A stretch of 64,000 nt of DNA, taken from contig UQFQ01000004.1 of assembly GCA_900540395.1 (NCBI GenBank), positions 1 through 64,000 of the forward strand, written 5' to 3'. The notes below the pieces were generated by a model. It saw only the letters and a program-made list of their open reading frames with translations. It had not been told where the DNA came from and did no database searches. This document shows positions 26,796 to 36,050 of the stretch, in pieces. The DNA comes from an uncultured Mollicutes bacterium (lineage in GTDB: Bacteria; Bacillota_I; Bacilli_A; RFN20; CAG-826). How positions within the stretch are numbered: the stretch's first letter is position 1; every line of letters begins with the position of its first letter. The position numbers were made by a program, and so were the translations under genes.

Positions 26796-27606
26796 TACTT
26801 TATATCTAGTCGCTTCTCCTATCGGAAATTTAAATGATGTTTCACCAAGAGTAAAAGAGGTTTTATCTTCTGTTTCTTTTGTTGCATGCGAAGATACAAG
26901 AAATACTTCTAAACTTTTAAGTTTAATTGGAATTTCTAAACCTTGCATTTCATGTCATGAACATAACGAAAAAGAAGAAAGTTTAAAGATAATCAAAAAA
27001 ATTCAAAATGGCGAAGATGCTGCTTATTTAAGTGATGCTGGCTATCCTTGTATTAGCGATCCAGGCTTTTTATTAACTCAGGAATGTATAAAAAATAATA
27101 TCAAGGTCGTACCTATTAGCGGTCCAAATGCAGCTCTTTTAGCTTTAATTGCTAGCGGCTTAGATACAACTCATTTCATGTTTTATAGTTTTTTAGATGC
27201 TAAAATTTCAAAAAAAGAAGCTGAAATTGCAGAGTTTTCAAAATTTCCATATACAATTTTGCTTTATGAAGCGCCTCATAGAATTAACGAAACTTTATCT
27301 TCTTTATATAAAGTTTTAGGTAATAGAAAAATTTGTATTGCTAGAGAACTAACTAAATATTATGAAGAGTTTATTCGTAGCGACCTTAAAACACTAGTCG
27401 AAGAAAATAAAGAATATAAAGGCGAACTCGTAATAGTTTTAGAAGGCAAAAAAGAAGAGAAGAATTTTGAAATAAGTGACGAACTTTTACTTAAAGCGAA
27501 AGAATTTGAAAAACTTGGGTATTCAAAAAAAGATATCGCTTCTATTTTATCAACCTTCTATAAAGTTAATAAAAACAAAATATATAAAGAATTAATTAAG
27601 GATTAA
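26788..27606 (+). CDS. rsmI: 16S rRNA (cytidine1402-2'-O)-methyltransferase
   Basis: Tetrapyrrole-methylase-fold enzyme that 2'-O-methylates C1402 of 16S rRNA. Seen: LYLVASPIGNLNDVSPR at the N-terminus, CEDTRNTSKLL, YLSDAGYPCISDPG, PISGPNAALLALIASGL and the VLLYEAPHRI-type segment, all family signatures. Length 272. Last gene of the dnaX operon; its stop overlaps by 4 bases the convergent stop of the MFS-GH2 fusion gene. I see no terminator here. Confidence 0.96.
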   Translation: MPNTLYLVASPIGNLNDVSPRVKEVLSSVSFVACEDTRNTSKLLSLIGISKPCISCHEHNEKEESLKIIKKIQNGEDAAYLSDAGYPCISDPGFLLTQECIKNNIKVVPISGPNAALLALIASGLDTTHFMFYSFLDAKISKKEAEIAEFSKFPYTILLYEAPHRINETLSSLYKVLGNRKICIARELTKYYEEFIRSDLKTLVEENKEYKGELVIVLEGKKEEKNFEISDELLLKAKEFEKLGYSKKDIASILSTFYKVNKNKIYKELIKD

Positions 27607-30600
27607 TCGTTATATTTTTCAATCAAATAGTTATACTTTTTAATAATCTCTGGATTAACTTTTAATACTTTTCGATCAAAAGTGTAAAGACCATTGTATT
27701 CAGTTTCACAATCAGCTAGTTGAGTATAAATAACTCCTTTTAATATTCCCTTATCTATAAGTTCAATAAATTTTTTATAAAGCTTTTCATAGTGAATTGT
27801 TAAATTGGCGCTTGTAAAGGAAACTGAGTGAGAGAAAAAACCTTTATATAGTGAGTGTCCTTTTACTTTTAAACCGCGTCCACCGCATTCAGAAAGTATA
27901 TAAGGTTTATTTTGCTTTTTATCTTTTCTAACTCTAGTTTGGAATATATAAGCGTGAATGGAGTAAAGGTCTCTCTTATTATTTATATACCAACCACTTG
28001 TTGAATCATAAATACGACTATCATCACATTCTTTTGCTAAATCATAAACTGCATCAGGATCGAATTCTCCCCATCCTTCATTAAACAAGGTGTAGCAGAT
28101 AATTGATGGATAATTATAAAGTTCAGTCAAAATTTCTTGAAGTTCCCATAAATACATTTTTTTCGATTTCTCGTTTTTTCGCCCAAGCTTCTCTTCATTC
28201 ATCAAATTAAGTTTATTAAATAGTTTAATGTTAAATCTAGGGAAGGCAGTATTAAAGAACTTATATTTATATCCACCATTTGGAATATCTTGAATAACAA
28301 GCATTCCATGTTTATCACAAAGATAATAGAAGTAGTCCATTTCTACTTTTATATGTTTACGAATCGTATTAAATCCTAAGCCTTTTAAATTTAAAATATC
28401 CTTTTCATAATCTGCATAACTGCTTGGTGTTAATGAATTAGGGTAATAATATCCTTGGTCTAATAAACCATTTAAAATTACCTCTTTGTTATTTAAAAGC
28501 ACTTTAGAACTGCCATTTTCTTCTTTAATTTCTATTTTTCTAAATCCAAAGTAGGATTTTACAACATCCTTTTTATATCTAATTTCTACATTATATAAAT
28601 AAGGATTCTTATAAGACCAAGAAATTGGATTTTCTAAAGTTATTAAATTTTCTTTATTGGTTTCTAGATTATACGCTTTGCCATCAAGGAAAATAGTCGC
28701 TTGTTCAAATCTAGTATTATTAGTCATTACAATAACGCCAACTTGATTTAAGTCGTAATGAATTTTAAACTTCACTCCTCTTATGTAGTCTTTTTCAACA
28801 ACTTCCATCCAAACGTTTTTATAAATTCCACTACTTGAGCTATAAAAACAAGTTTGTGGATTTAAAACTTGTTTACCGCGACTATAATAAAGAAAATCTG
28901 TAAAGTCATGAACTTTAACTATAATCTCATTTTCTTCTTTTAAAAAAGAAGTAATATTAACTGAAGTTTTAGTATAACCGGAATCATGATAAGTAACAAA
29001 ATTACCATTTATAAACAAATCAAATGTTTGATCAACGCCATCTAAATGAAGAATATAGTTTTTATTTTTATCAAAATCATCAATTTTTAAAAATCGACGA
29101 TAAACAAGCATCTCGTCTACTTCTAAAAGATGATTAATATTAGAAAAAGGAGATTCAACCGCAAATGGAACATTTACCTTTTTATCAAAATCCTTGTCTC
29201 CACCTTTCTTAACAATTTTTAAATCCCACAAACCATTTAAATTAATAAAAGAATCTCTAACTAAGTTTGGGCGTGGATATTCTTTAAAAGATACCTGATT
29301 AACATCTCTAATTTCTTTATCTTGTTTTTTGAGAAGGTCATTAACTAGATGACCATTATTTTTTGGAAACTTCTTCGTATATTTAAAAACAAAATATAAA
29401 GGTATTAAAACAAGCATCAAAACTCCTAAGGCTACTAAATACCCATAATTTGAAGGCAAAGCGTTAGGGAAATTAAATTGATCATAATAAATTTCACCAT
29501 AAGCATTATTAAGTGCGCTACCAATGAATGGTCCAATACACATTGGTAAAGCAACAACAAAAATCATTCTTATGCCCATAAATATTCCTTCATTACCTTC
29601 AGGAATATATGATCTAATTAAGGAATTTAAAATTGCTGGAAAACTTACATAACCTAAAATCATTATTAATCCGCTGATTGAAGCATAGATGATTTTAGCA
29701 ATATCATTTTCAATATAAGGAGCAAAAAACATCATGAATAAGCCCAATGCTGTTATTAAAAGTGTTGGGATTAACATTTTAGTTTTGCCTTTTTTATCTG
29801 CTCTAAAGCCAATAAAAACACTTAAAACAGAACCAAATAGTAATGATATAGCCATAACTATTGCAAAAGGCGTTAAGAAGGAATCTCCAAGATTAGAAAT
29901 CTCACATGTTCTTTCTACATAAATCATTAAATAAGGAAAATATATTTGAACCGAAACATTAAAGATAAAATAAGCAATTAAAATGATATACAAAAGTTTA
30001 TTTTTCTTTATAGTTGTAGGTTTGAATCCTTCAAGTAATAAAGAAAAATATTTCTGTTCGCTTCTTTCATCCTTCTTTTCTTTAGGGAGTAAGAATAAGG
30101 AAATGATACCAACAACAAAAACTATTCCACCAACGATATAGAAAAATAAGTCCCATCTATTTCCATTAGCTTCCGTTGTTAAACCATTTAGCCCAACAAA
30201 AATAATAAGCATTGCAATAAGTGGAAGAACGCCTAAAACGCCTTCAACTTTTGCCCTGTTTTTGTCTTCAATATTTTTAGTTATATAAGCGTTAAAGGCT
30301 GCGTCATTACCTGTTGATCCAAAAAAGGTCATTATGCAATCAATTACAATGACCATAATGGCGGCAGTAATCGCACTCATAGAAATTGGAATAAGTTCAA
30401 CAGCACCATAAACATTTAATAATCCAAATGAGGCTGTTGATATACCCCATAAAATATAGCCAAAAGAAATGAATATTTTTCTTTTTCTAAGCTTATCGCT
30501 TAATCCACCCATAAAAATGGTTGTCAAAGTTGCTGTAACTGCACTTAAAGCAGTTGTAATAGAAATTAATAAATTATAATCAAACTTCTCTGAAACAGGA

Positions 30601-30755
30601 GCATTAAAATTCAAATAAGCTATATATGTATTTAAATACATATTTTCAATTGACCAAGCAAATTGTCCTGCTAAGCCAATTAAAATAACAATTATCCACA
30701 TTCTTAAGCCAACTTTGTTGGCTTTATTCAAATTAGCTGTTTGTGCTTTCTTCAT
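27603..30755 (-). CDS. MFS sugar transporter fused to a glycoside hydrolase family 2 enzyme
   Basis: One open frame of about 1050 residues. Residues 1-465 form a 12-helix MFS transporter of GPH or SLC45-like appearance (GGLSDKLRKRK after helix 2, FRADKKGKTK between later helices). Residues from about 494 form a GH2 enzyme: sugar-binding domain (PRPNLVRDSFINLNGLWDL), Ig-like domain, and barrel with the acid/base Glu893 (FNEGWGEFD) and nucleophile Glu956 (LSECGGRG). The hydrolase should sit in the cytoplasm after helix 12. The beta-galactosidase or beta-glucuronidase choice is open. Start ATG 30755 has AGGAGG 9 bases upstream and lies inside the end of the PII-like gene. Confidence 0.88.
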   Translation of the reverse strand: MKKAQTANLNKANKVGLRMWIIVILIGLAGQFAWSIENMYLNTYIAYLNFNAPVSEKFDYNLLISITTALSAVTATLTTIFMGGLSDKLRKRKIFISFGYILWGISTASFGLLNVYGAVELIPISMSAITAAIMVIVIDCIMTFFGSTGNDAAFNAYITKNIEDKNRAKVEGVLGVLPLIAMLIIFVGLNGLTTEANGNRWDLFFYIVGGIVFVVGIISLFLLPKEKKDERSEQKYFSLLLEGFKPTTIKKNKLLYIILIAYFIFNVSVQIYFPYLMIYVERTCEISNLGDSFLTPFAIVMAISLLFGSVLSVFIGFRADKKGKTKMLIPTLLITALGLFMMFFAPYIENDIAKIIYASISGLIMILGYVSFPAILNSLIRSYIPEGNEGIFMGIRMIFVVALPMCIGPFIGSALNNAYGEIYYDQFNFPNALPSNYGYLVALGVLMLVLIPLYFVFKYTKKFPKNNGHLVNDLLKKQDKEIRDVNQVSFKEYPRPNLVRDSFINLNGLWDLKIVKKGGDKDFDKKVNVPFAVESPFSNINHLLEVDEMLVYRRFLKIDDFDKNKNYILHLDGVDQTFDLFINGNFVTYHDSGYTKTSVNITSFLKEENEIIVKVHDFTDFLYYSRGKQVLNPQTCFYSSSSGIYKNVWMEVVEKDYIRGVKFKIHYDLNQVGVIVMTNNTRFEQATIFLDGKAYNLETNKENLITLENPISWSYKNPYLYNVEIRYKKDVVKSYFGFRKIEIKEENGSSKVLLNNKEVILNGLLDQGYYYPNSLTPSSYADYEKDILNLKGLGFNTIRKHIKVEMDYFYYLCDKHGMLVIQDIPNGGYKYKFFNTAFPRFNIKLFNKLNLMNEEKLGRKNEKSKKMYLWELQEILTELYNYPSIICYTLFNEGWGEFDPDAVYDLAKECDDSRIYDSTSGWYINNKRDLYSIHAYIFQTRVRKDKKQNKPYILSECGGRGLKVKGHSLYKGFFSHSVSFTSANLTIHYEKLYKKFIELIDKGILKGVIYTQLADCETEYNGLYTFDRKVLKVNPEIIKKYNYLIEKYND

Positions 30756-31104
30756 TTGATAAGACCTCCTTTTCCTCTCTTTCAAAAGGTGTAAGTCCTA
30801 TAACGTCGCTGACTTTAACTGAAAAAGCAATGCCGCTACCTTTAGTATCTAAACCAACCTTTTTATATATATTAAGCATAACGTCATCTTTTATTTCTTC
30901 ATCAACTAAAATAAAAACAATTTCTTTTTCAGGTTGAATAACAATTCCAAAAAAGGTCCCAAGTTCTTTATTTCCTGTGCCATGAGCCACAAAAGTTGTT
31001 CCGCCTCTTGCTCCGCATTCCTTTGCAGCATCCATTACATCTCCAGTATAACCTTGGTTAACGATAACAATAATTAATTCATAATTCTTTTTGTTTTCTT
31101 CCAT
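30733..31104 (-). CDS. PII-like signalling protein, second copy
   Basis: 123 residues with a PII (GlnB-like) fold pattern: YELIIVIVNQGYTGDVMDAAKECGARGGTTFVAHG, then KEIVFILVDEEIKDDVMLNIYKKVGL and GSGIAFSVKVSDVIGL. The TxxxxGxG nucleotide-loop area is replaced by GTGNKE. PII proteins bind ATP/ADP and often a metabolite, then dock on a transporter or enzyme. Start ATG 31104 has AAAGGAGG upstream and overlaps the first PII-like gene. Regulation of the DUF1538 membrane protein by this pair is my inference from gene order. Confidence 0.78.
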   Translation of the reverse strand: MEENKKNYELIIVIVNQGYTGDVMDAAKECGARGGTTFVAHGTGNKELGTFFGIVIQPEKEIVFILVDEEIKDDVMLNIYKKVGLDTKGSGIAFSVKVSDVIGLTPFEREEKEVLSNEESTNS

Positions 31105-31525
31105 TATCGTTCCTCCTTTTATTTTCTCTAACATTAGCTAAATATTTATAAACTAAAACACCAGCTACTGAATCAATATCCATGCAGAAGCTGATTCCTT
31201 TTAATTTTTTGTTCGCCTCAAATCTAGTTTTAATAATTTCTTTTAAAGGTTCAATCTCGTCAGTTTTTACTAAAGACATAACGATATCTTTTTTAGTTTC
31301 GCCTATACCTAAAATATCATAAATATCTTTTGTGGCTGTCCCGGTTCCAAAAATTTTAAATGAAGCCGCAACTTTTTTCTTTTCAAAAGCACGAACAAAA
31401 TAATCGCCTTGACCACGATCAACAATAATGACCATGATTTTCAATTTTGCTATTTCATAGTCTTTATCGTAATTTGCTGAGCCTTCTTTGACTTCTATTT
31501 CTTTCTTTTCTTTCTTAAAAAGCAT
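31079..31525 (-). CDS. PII-like signalling protein, first copy
   Basis: 148 residues. After about 25 charged residues comes a PII-like pattern: AKLKIMVIIVDRGQGDYFVRAFEKKKVAASFKIFGTGTA, then KDIVMSLVKTDEIEPLKEIIKTRF and GISFCMDIDSVAGVL. It is clearly related in layout to the next gene but diverged, so the two might form a heterotrimer or respond to different ligands. The C-terminal tail is very basic. It lies 9 bases downstream of the DUF1538 gene. Confidence 0.75.
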   Translation of the reverse strand: MLFKKEKKEIEVKEGSANYDKDYEIAKLKIMVIIVDRGQGDYFVRAFEKKKVAASFKIFGTGTATKDIYDILGIGETKKDIVMSLVKTDEIEPLKEIIKTRFEANKKLKGISFCMDIDSVAGVLVYKYLANVRENKRRNDNGRKQKEL

Positions 31526-31533
31526 AATTTCAC

Positions 31534-33072
31534 CTACAAATGAATAATTTGTGCATCGTTAGTTTCTTTAACTTGCTTTTGAACCATTTTGTGTCTAAGA
31601 CGAATTTTAATTGTAGCTTGTAAGCCTAAAAGTTGAATGCAAATTACAGGAACAGCACTAATTAAACCAATTACACCAAATCCACTATTTTCTCCAACAA
31701 TATTAGCAATGCCCATTACAAAAGGAAGAACAAAACAAGAAGACATTGTTCCACTAGCAACACCGCCAGAATCAAAAGCAATAGCTGTATAAATATCTGG
31801 AACTGCAAAAGATAAAGAAATACTTAATAAATATAAAGGCACATAATAATAAACAATTGAAAAACTACCAAATAATTCACGAACAACCTCAAGAACAATA
31901 GCTAAAGCAACACCTAAACAAAGAGTTATTAACATCTTATATTTAGAAATTGTTCCTCCACTAACTTCTTCGACTTGTTGATTTAAAATATGTACACCAG
32001 GTTCAACAAGAACAACAGCAAAACCAATTACGATTGCTAAAATAATTAAGAGATAATTGTAGGCTCCCCCATGTACTGGATCTCCTAAATTATTTCCTAA
32101 AGAAAAACCTACTGGAATTAAACCAAACTTTGCCGCAACCAAGAAAATCGTGAGTCCAAAGTAGGTATAAATAAAACCTAAAAGAATCTTTATAAGCTCT
32201 TTGATTGGTAATTTAATAAAAATAAATTGATAAATAATAAAGAATATAAATATAGGAACTATTGCAAGCAAAACTTCTAAACAAGTTGAACTTAAGACTT
32301 CAAAAAATGGAGTATCTACATCTATTGTATTTTTGAGTTGACTAAAATCAGTAAAACTACTTAAACACAAGAATAGGATCATTGTGCTAATCAAGGGTCC
32401 AATAGAACAAATTCCAGTAATACCAAAGGAATCACTTGATGCGTTTTTACCACCTCTAACAGTAGCAACACCTGCTCCAAAAGTAAGCAAGAAAGGAACT
32501 GTGACTGGCCCTGTTGTTACACCGCCAGAATCAAAAGCAATCGAAATTATAGCTTCGCCGTTTTTTCCATCAAGCAAACATCCTAAAGCAAAAACTATAA
32601 AATAAAAGAAAATTAGCCATATTTTCAAGTTTTGTTGAAAGATAATTCTTAATAAGCCAATAACTAAAAATATTCCAACGCCTAATCCTATGCAAATTTT
32701 TAATGTCCAAGGATTAATTGTAGAAGACAATAAGTCGCCTAAAACAGTCAAATCAGGTTCGGCAATTGTTATCATTAAACCTAACAAAAAAGAAATTATA
32801 ACCATGAAAAATATAGATTGTTTCTTAGTGATGCTAGAACCAATATATTGACCAACCTTGCTCATCGATATTTCACTACCAAAAGAAAACATTGCCATTC
32901 CTAAAATCAAAAAGATAAGACATATCAAAAAGGTAATAAGCATGCTTACGGAAATGGTTTCTGAAGGCATCAAAAAAGAATATTGTAATCCAAAAATTAC
33001 AATAACTATCAAAGAAATAGGCACAACACTAATGGCAGCTTCTAATAATTTTTGCCAGGCTTCTTTAAGCAT
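31534..33072 (-). CDS. DUF1538 polytopic membrane protein (putative PII-linked transporter)
   Basis: About 512 residues, ten or more membrane helices. It has a clear internal duplication: AFDSGGVTTGPVTVPFLLTF near residue 180 and AFDSGGVASGTMSSCFVLPF near residue 433, and also ITIAEPDLTVL and VVLVEPGVHIL at matching places in each half. Such re-entrant glycine motifs in paired halves are typical of secondary transporters, but the substrate of DUF1538 proteins is not known to me. Two PII-like genes follow at once. Start ATG 33072 or TTG 33090 is uncertain; neither has a strong ribosome site. Confidence 0.8.
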   Translation of the reverse strand: MLKEAWQKLLEAAISVVPISLIVIVIFGLQYSFLMPSETISVSMLITFLICLIFLILGMAMFSFGSEISMSKVGQYIGSSITKKQSIFFMVIISFLLGLMITIAEPDLTVLGDLLSSTINPWTLKICIGLGVGIFLVIGLLRIIFQQNLKIWLIFFYFIVFALGCLLDGKNGEAIISIAFDSGGVTTGPVTVPFLLTFGAGVATVRGGKNASSDSFGITGICSIGPLISTMILFLCLSSFTDFSQLKNTIDVDTPFFEVLSSTCLEVLLAIVPIFIFFIIYQFIFIKLPIKELIKILLGFIYTYFGLTIFLVAAKFGLIPVGFSLGNNLGDPVHGGAYNYLLIILAIVIGFAVVLVEPGVHILNQQVEEVSGGTISKYKMLITLCLGVALAIVLEVVRELFGSFSIVYYYVPLYLLSISLSFAVPDIYTAIAFDSGGVASGTMSSCFVLPFVMGIANIVGENSGFGVIGLISAVPVICIQLLGLQATIKIRLRHKMVQKQVKETNDAQIIHL

Positions 33073-33151
33073 ATTATTATTATAATTCAACGAGTACTAT
33101 TTTTATATAAAAAATTTATTAAATTTCTTTACAGTTTCTTTAAAATACTCA

Positions 33152-33168
33152 GCAAAACTCAATTATTT
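33152..33168 (+). repeat. Copy of a recurrent intergenic motif
   Basis: GCAAAACTCAATTATTT, one base different from the copies at 56344 and 62931. It lies in the gap between rluA-type and DUF1538 genes. Confidence 0.45.
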
Positions 33169-33195
33169 TACAAAATTTCAAAATTGTTAATTAAA

Positions 33196-33228
33196 AGAAA
33201 AAAGCGCGTTTATTTTGCGCCTTTTTTG
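33196..33228 (-). terminator. Terminator of the pyrG-rluA operon, overlapping the stop codon
   Basis: Minus strand AAAAAGGCGC, a 9-base loop, then GCGCTTTTTTC. The stop codon of the pseudouridine synthase gene lies in the loop, so the last codons form the 5' arm. Confidence 0.75.
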
Positions 33229-34178
33229 TTTGATTTATTGAATAAACCTTCAAATTCATTAGGTATTTTTGTTGATAGTTTATAAGTCTTTCCACTAATT
33301 GGATTTTTAATAATTAGTTCATAAGCGTGTAAACAAAGTCTGCCTATTGGGTTTTCTGGTTCGCCATATTTGTCATCGCCTAAAACGTAATGCCCTAAAC
33401 TTCCAAGTGTTACTCTGATTTGATTTTTTCTACCGGTAAAAATAGAAACGTCTAAAAGTGAGCATTTCTCATTTTCTTTTAAAACTTTGTAATCAGTAAT
33501 ACATCTTTGAGCTTTTTTATCTTTAGAGGAAACAACATACATTAAATTTAAGGCGTTCATTCTTAAATAATTAACGATATGTTTTTCTTTTTCGTCCATT
33601 ACTCCTTCGACAACGGCATAATAACCTCTTTTTGAAACAAGATCATTCCAACTGTTTTGAAACTCCTCTTTTAACTTTTCGTTTTTAGCAAAAATTAATA
33701 CACCACTTGTTTCTTTATCTAGTCTATGAACAACATAAATTCGATTATGCTTGTCTTTTGCCTGAACATAATCCATAACCATTCTATAGGCGGTTGAGGA
33801 TTTTTCTTTATCACTTGCAACGCTTAATAAGCCAAAAGGTTTGTTTATTGCAATAATATCGCTATCTTCATAAATTATCGGTAAATCTTTTCTTGGTTTT
33901 TTACGAATAGGTTTTTTAGAAATAATCAAAGAGTCGCCTTTTGTTAATCTAAAATTAAATTGACTAACTGGCGCTCCATCGATTGAAATCAAATGATGTG
34001 ATAAAAGTCCCTTTGCGTTATTTCTTGAAAAATGAAGTTCTTCAATAAGGTATGTTAAAAGTTCAGAATCTTTTTTAACAATAAATTCTTTTATATCAAG
34101 TTCTTTTTTTGATTGATATTCTTCTAAGCTTTTTCCTTTTAATCTATTTTTTAAATTTTCTTTATAATTCTTATTCAT
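33210..34178 (-). CDS. RluA-family 23S rRNA/tRNA pseudouridine synthase
   Basis: Protein of 322 residues. An S4-like N-terminal domain (LIEELHFSRNNAKGLLSHHLISIDG, then KGDSLIIS) is followed by the catalytic domain with the RluA motif HRLDKETSGVLIFAKN (catalytic Asp in HRLDKxTSG) and later RKNQIRVTLGSLGHYVLGDDKYG. The target position (RluD-, RluC- or YhcT-like) cannot be decided from sequence. Its start overlaps the pyrG stop by 8 bases, so both are one transcript. Confidence 0.92.
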   Translation of the reverse strand: MNKNYKENLKNRLKGKSLEEYQSKKELDIKEFIVKKDSELLTYLIEELHFSRNNAKGLLSHHLISIDGAPVSQFNFRLTKGDSLIISKKPIRKKPRKDLPIIYEDSDIIAINKPFGLLSVASDKEKSSTAYRMVMDYVQAKDKHNRIYVVHRLDKETSGVLIFAKNEKLKEEFQNSWNDLVSKRGYYAVVEGVMDEKEKHIVNYLRMNALNLMYVVSSKDKKAQRCITDYKVLKENEKCSLLDVSIFTGRKNQIRVTLGSLGHYVLGDDKYGEPENPIGRLCLHAYELIIKNPISGKTYKLSTKIPNEFEGLFNKSNKKGAK

Positions 34179-35796
34179 CTTCTAATTTAATTTGGTTAGC
34201 TGCTTTAATAAATCCTAAAAATAATGGGTGTGGTTTGAGTGGTCTAGATAAAAACTCTGGGTGGAATTGACAAGCTACAAAATATGGATGATTTTTTAAC
34301 TCAACAATTTCACAAAGATTAGTTTGTGGATTAACTCCACTAAATGTTAAGTTTCCATCAGAGAATAATTCTTTATATTTGTTATTAAATTCATATCTAT
34401 GTCTATGACGTTCTCTGATCAAATCTTGACCGTATAAATCATATGTTTTTGTACCTTTAACCAAAGCACAATCGTACTCACCAAGCCTCATAGTGCCGCC
34501 CATCTTAATTCCTTTATATTGGTCAGGTAAATAATCAATGATATTATTCTTGCAATTTTCATCAAATTCAGTGGAATTAGCATCTTCAAGTTTTAAAACA
34601 TCACGAGCATACTCAATCAAAGCAAGTTGCATTCCTAAACAAAGACCTAAATAAGGCAAGTTGTTTTCTCTAGCATACTTAATGGCTTTCATTTTTCCTT
34701 CTACGCCTCTTTTTCCAAATCCACCAGGAACAATAATGCCTTGAACATCACCTAGCACTTCACCAACATTTTCATCAGTTAAGTTATCGCTATTAACCCA
34801 CTTAATTTCTACCGATTTATCAATTGCATAACCAGCATACTTTAACGATTCAACAACAGAAATATAAGCGTCATGTAAGGAAACATATTTTCCAACAAGG
34901 GCAATTTTTACGCTCTTTTTAAGTCTTCTAATTTTTTCTATAAGTTTGACCCAGTCGCTCATATCGGCTGAAGGCAAACAATCTAAATTCATATGTTTTA
35001 CGATTAAATCATCTAAGTGTTGCTTTTGTAAATTTAAAGCAACTTCGTAAATGATTGGGACATCTTTAACACTAATTACAGCTTCATCACTTAAATTGCA
35101 AAATAAAGCTACTTTTCTTTTTGATTCGACGTCAATATTAACTTCGCATCTTAATAAAAGGGCATCTGGTTGAATTCCTAAACCCGTTAGTTCTTTAACA
35201 CTATGTTGTGTTGGTTTTGTTTTTATTTCTCCAGTGGTTTTTAGATATGGAACAAGAGTGTTGTGGACGAAGAAAGTATTTTCATATCCTAATTCTCTTC
35301 TAAGCTGACGAATGGCCTCTAAAAATGGGAGAGATTCAATATCACCAACGGTTCCACCAATTTCAACAATACAAACATCGGTGTCGCCTTTTGCATTAAA
35401 AGCTTCAAATAATCTTGCTTTTATTTCATTAGTAATATGAGGAATGATTTGAATAGTTGCCCCTAAAAAGACTCCTCTTCTTTCTTTTTCTAATACTGCA
35501 CTATAAACTTTACCACTAGTTACACTACTTTCTTTTGTTAAGGAAGTATTGATAATACGTTCATAATGTCCTAAATCAAGGTCTGTTTCAGCACCATCTT
35601 TAGTAACAAAAACTTCGCCATGTTGATATGGAGACATAGTACCTGGGTCAATATTTAAATATGGATCCAATTTCATGGAAAAAACATTAAGGCCTCTTCT
35701 TTTGAGTAATCTTCCTATACAGGCTGCACTAATTCCTTTGCCTAAACTTGAAACAACACCACCTGTAACAAATATAAATTTCATCTTTTTTTCCAT
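34171..35796 (-). CDS. pyrG: CTP synthase
   Basis: Makes CTP from UTP, ATP and glutamine. Seen: synthase P-loop GGVVSSLGKGISAA, SPYQHGEVFVTKDGAETDLDLG, and the glutaminase domain with the nucleophile Cys in PYLGLCLGMQLALIEYAR and the His/Glu pair in ACQFHPEFLSRP. Length (541) is normal. GAGGG precedes ATG 35796. The leader is about 30 bases, without the GGGCTC-type attenuator of Bacillus pyrG that I could recognise. Confidence 0.97.
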   Translation of the reverse strand: MEKKMKFIFVTGGVVSSLGKGISAACIGRLLKRRGLNVFSMKLDPYLNIDPGTMSPYQHGEVFVTKDGAETDLDLGHYERIINTSLTKESSVTSGKVYSAVLEKERRGVFLGATIQIIPHITNEIKARLFEAFNAKGDTDVCIVEIGGTVGDIESLPFLEAIRQLRRELGYENTFFVHNTLVPYLKTTGEIKTKPTQHSVKELTGLGIQPDALLLRCEVNIDVESKRKVALFCNLSDEAVISVKDVPIIYEVALNLQKQHLDDLIVKHMNLDCLPSADMSDWVKLIEKIRRLKKSVKIALVGKYVSLHDAYISVVESLKYAGYAIDKSVEIKWVNSDNLTDENVGEVLGDVQGIIVPGGFGKRGVEGKMKAIKYARENNLPYLGLCLGMQLALIEYARDVLKLEDANSTEFDENCKNNIIDYLPDQYKGIKMGGTMRLGEYDCALVKGTKTYDLYGQDLIRERHRHRYEFNNKYKELFSDGNLTFSGVNPQTNLCEIVELKNHPYFVACQFHPEFLSRPLKPHPLFLGFIKAANQIKLEDE

Positions 35797-35832
35797 ATTT
35801 AAAACCCTCGTAATTAAGAAATATTAAAAATA

Positions 35833-35861
35833 TATAAATGGGTAGCCCTTAATATTGTAAA
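35833..35861 (-). promoter_or_regulatory. Probable pyrG promoter
   Basis: Minus strand -35 TTTACA (35856-35861), 17-base spacer, -10 TTTATA (35833-35838) running into TATATA. The upstream gap to 35968 shows no gene. Confidence 0.5.
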
Positions 35862-35967
35862 AGAAAGGTCGGCCTATATCAAACGATATCTTGTTAATTT
35901 TGTTCTTTAATTTGCGTCTTTAATTTCTTAAAAAATTAGTGAGTTAGAAACCATTAAGAATCAAAGA

Positions 35968-36027
35968 AAAAAAGCCTGTATAAATCTTGTATTTTACTAA
36001 AAGATGTAAGTTTTGCAGGCTTTTTTA
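35968..36027. terminator. Terminator after the ROK kinase gene
   Basis: AAAAAAGCCTG pairs with CAGGCTTTTTT across about 37 bases that can fold further (AATCTT with AAGAT). A- and T-runs on both sides make it usable on either strand; the minus-strand kinase gene that ends at 36051 is the likely user. Confidence 0.7.
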
Positions 36028-36050
36028 AAAAATTATTATATTTTTTCTAT

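Noticed and set aside
35797..35967. Bacillus-like pyrG attenuator
   Set aside because: The initial GGGC tract and GC-rich terminator in the leader are not seen; the leader downstream of the best promoter is too short.
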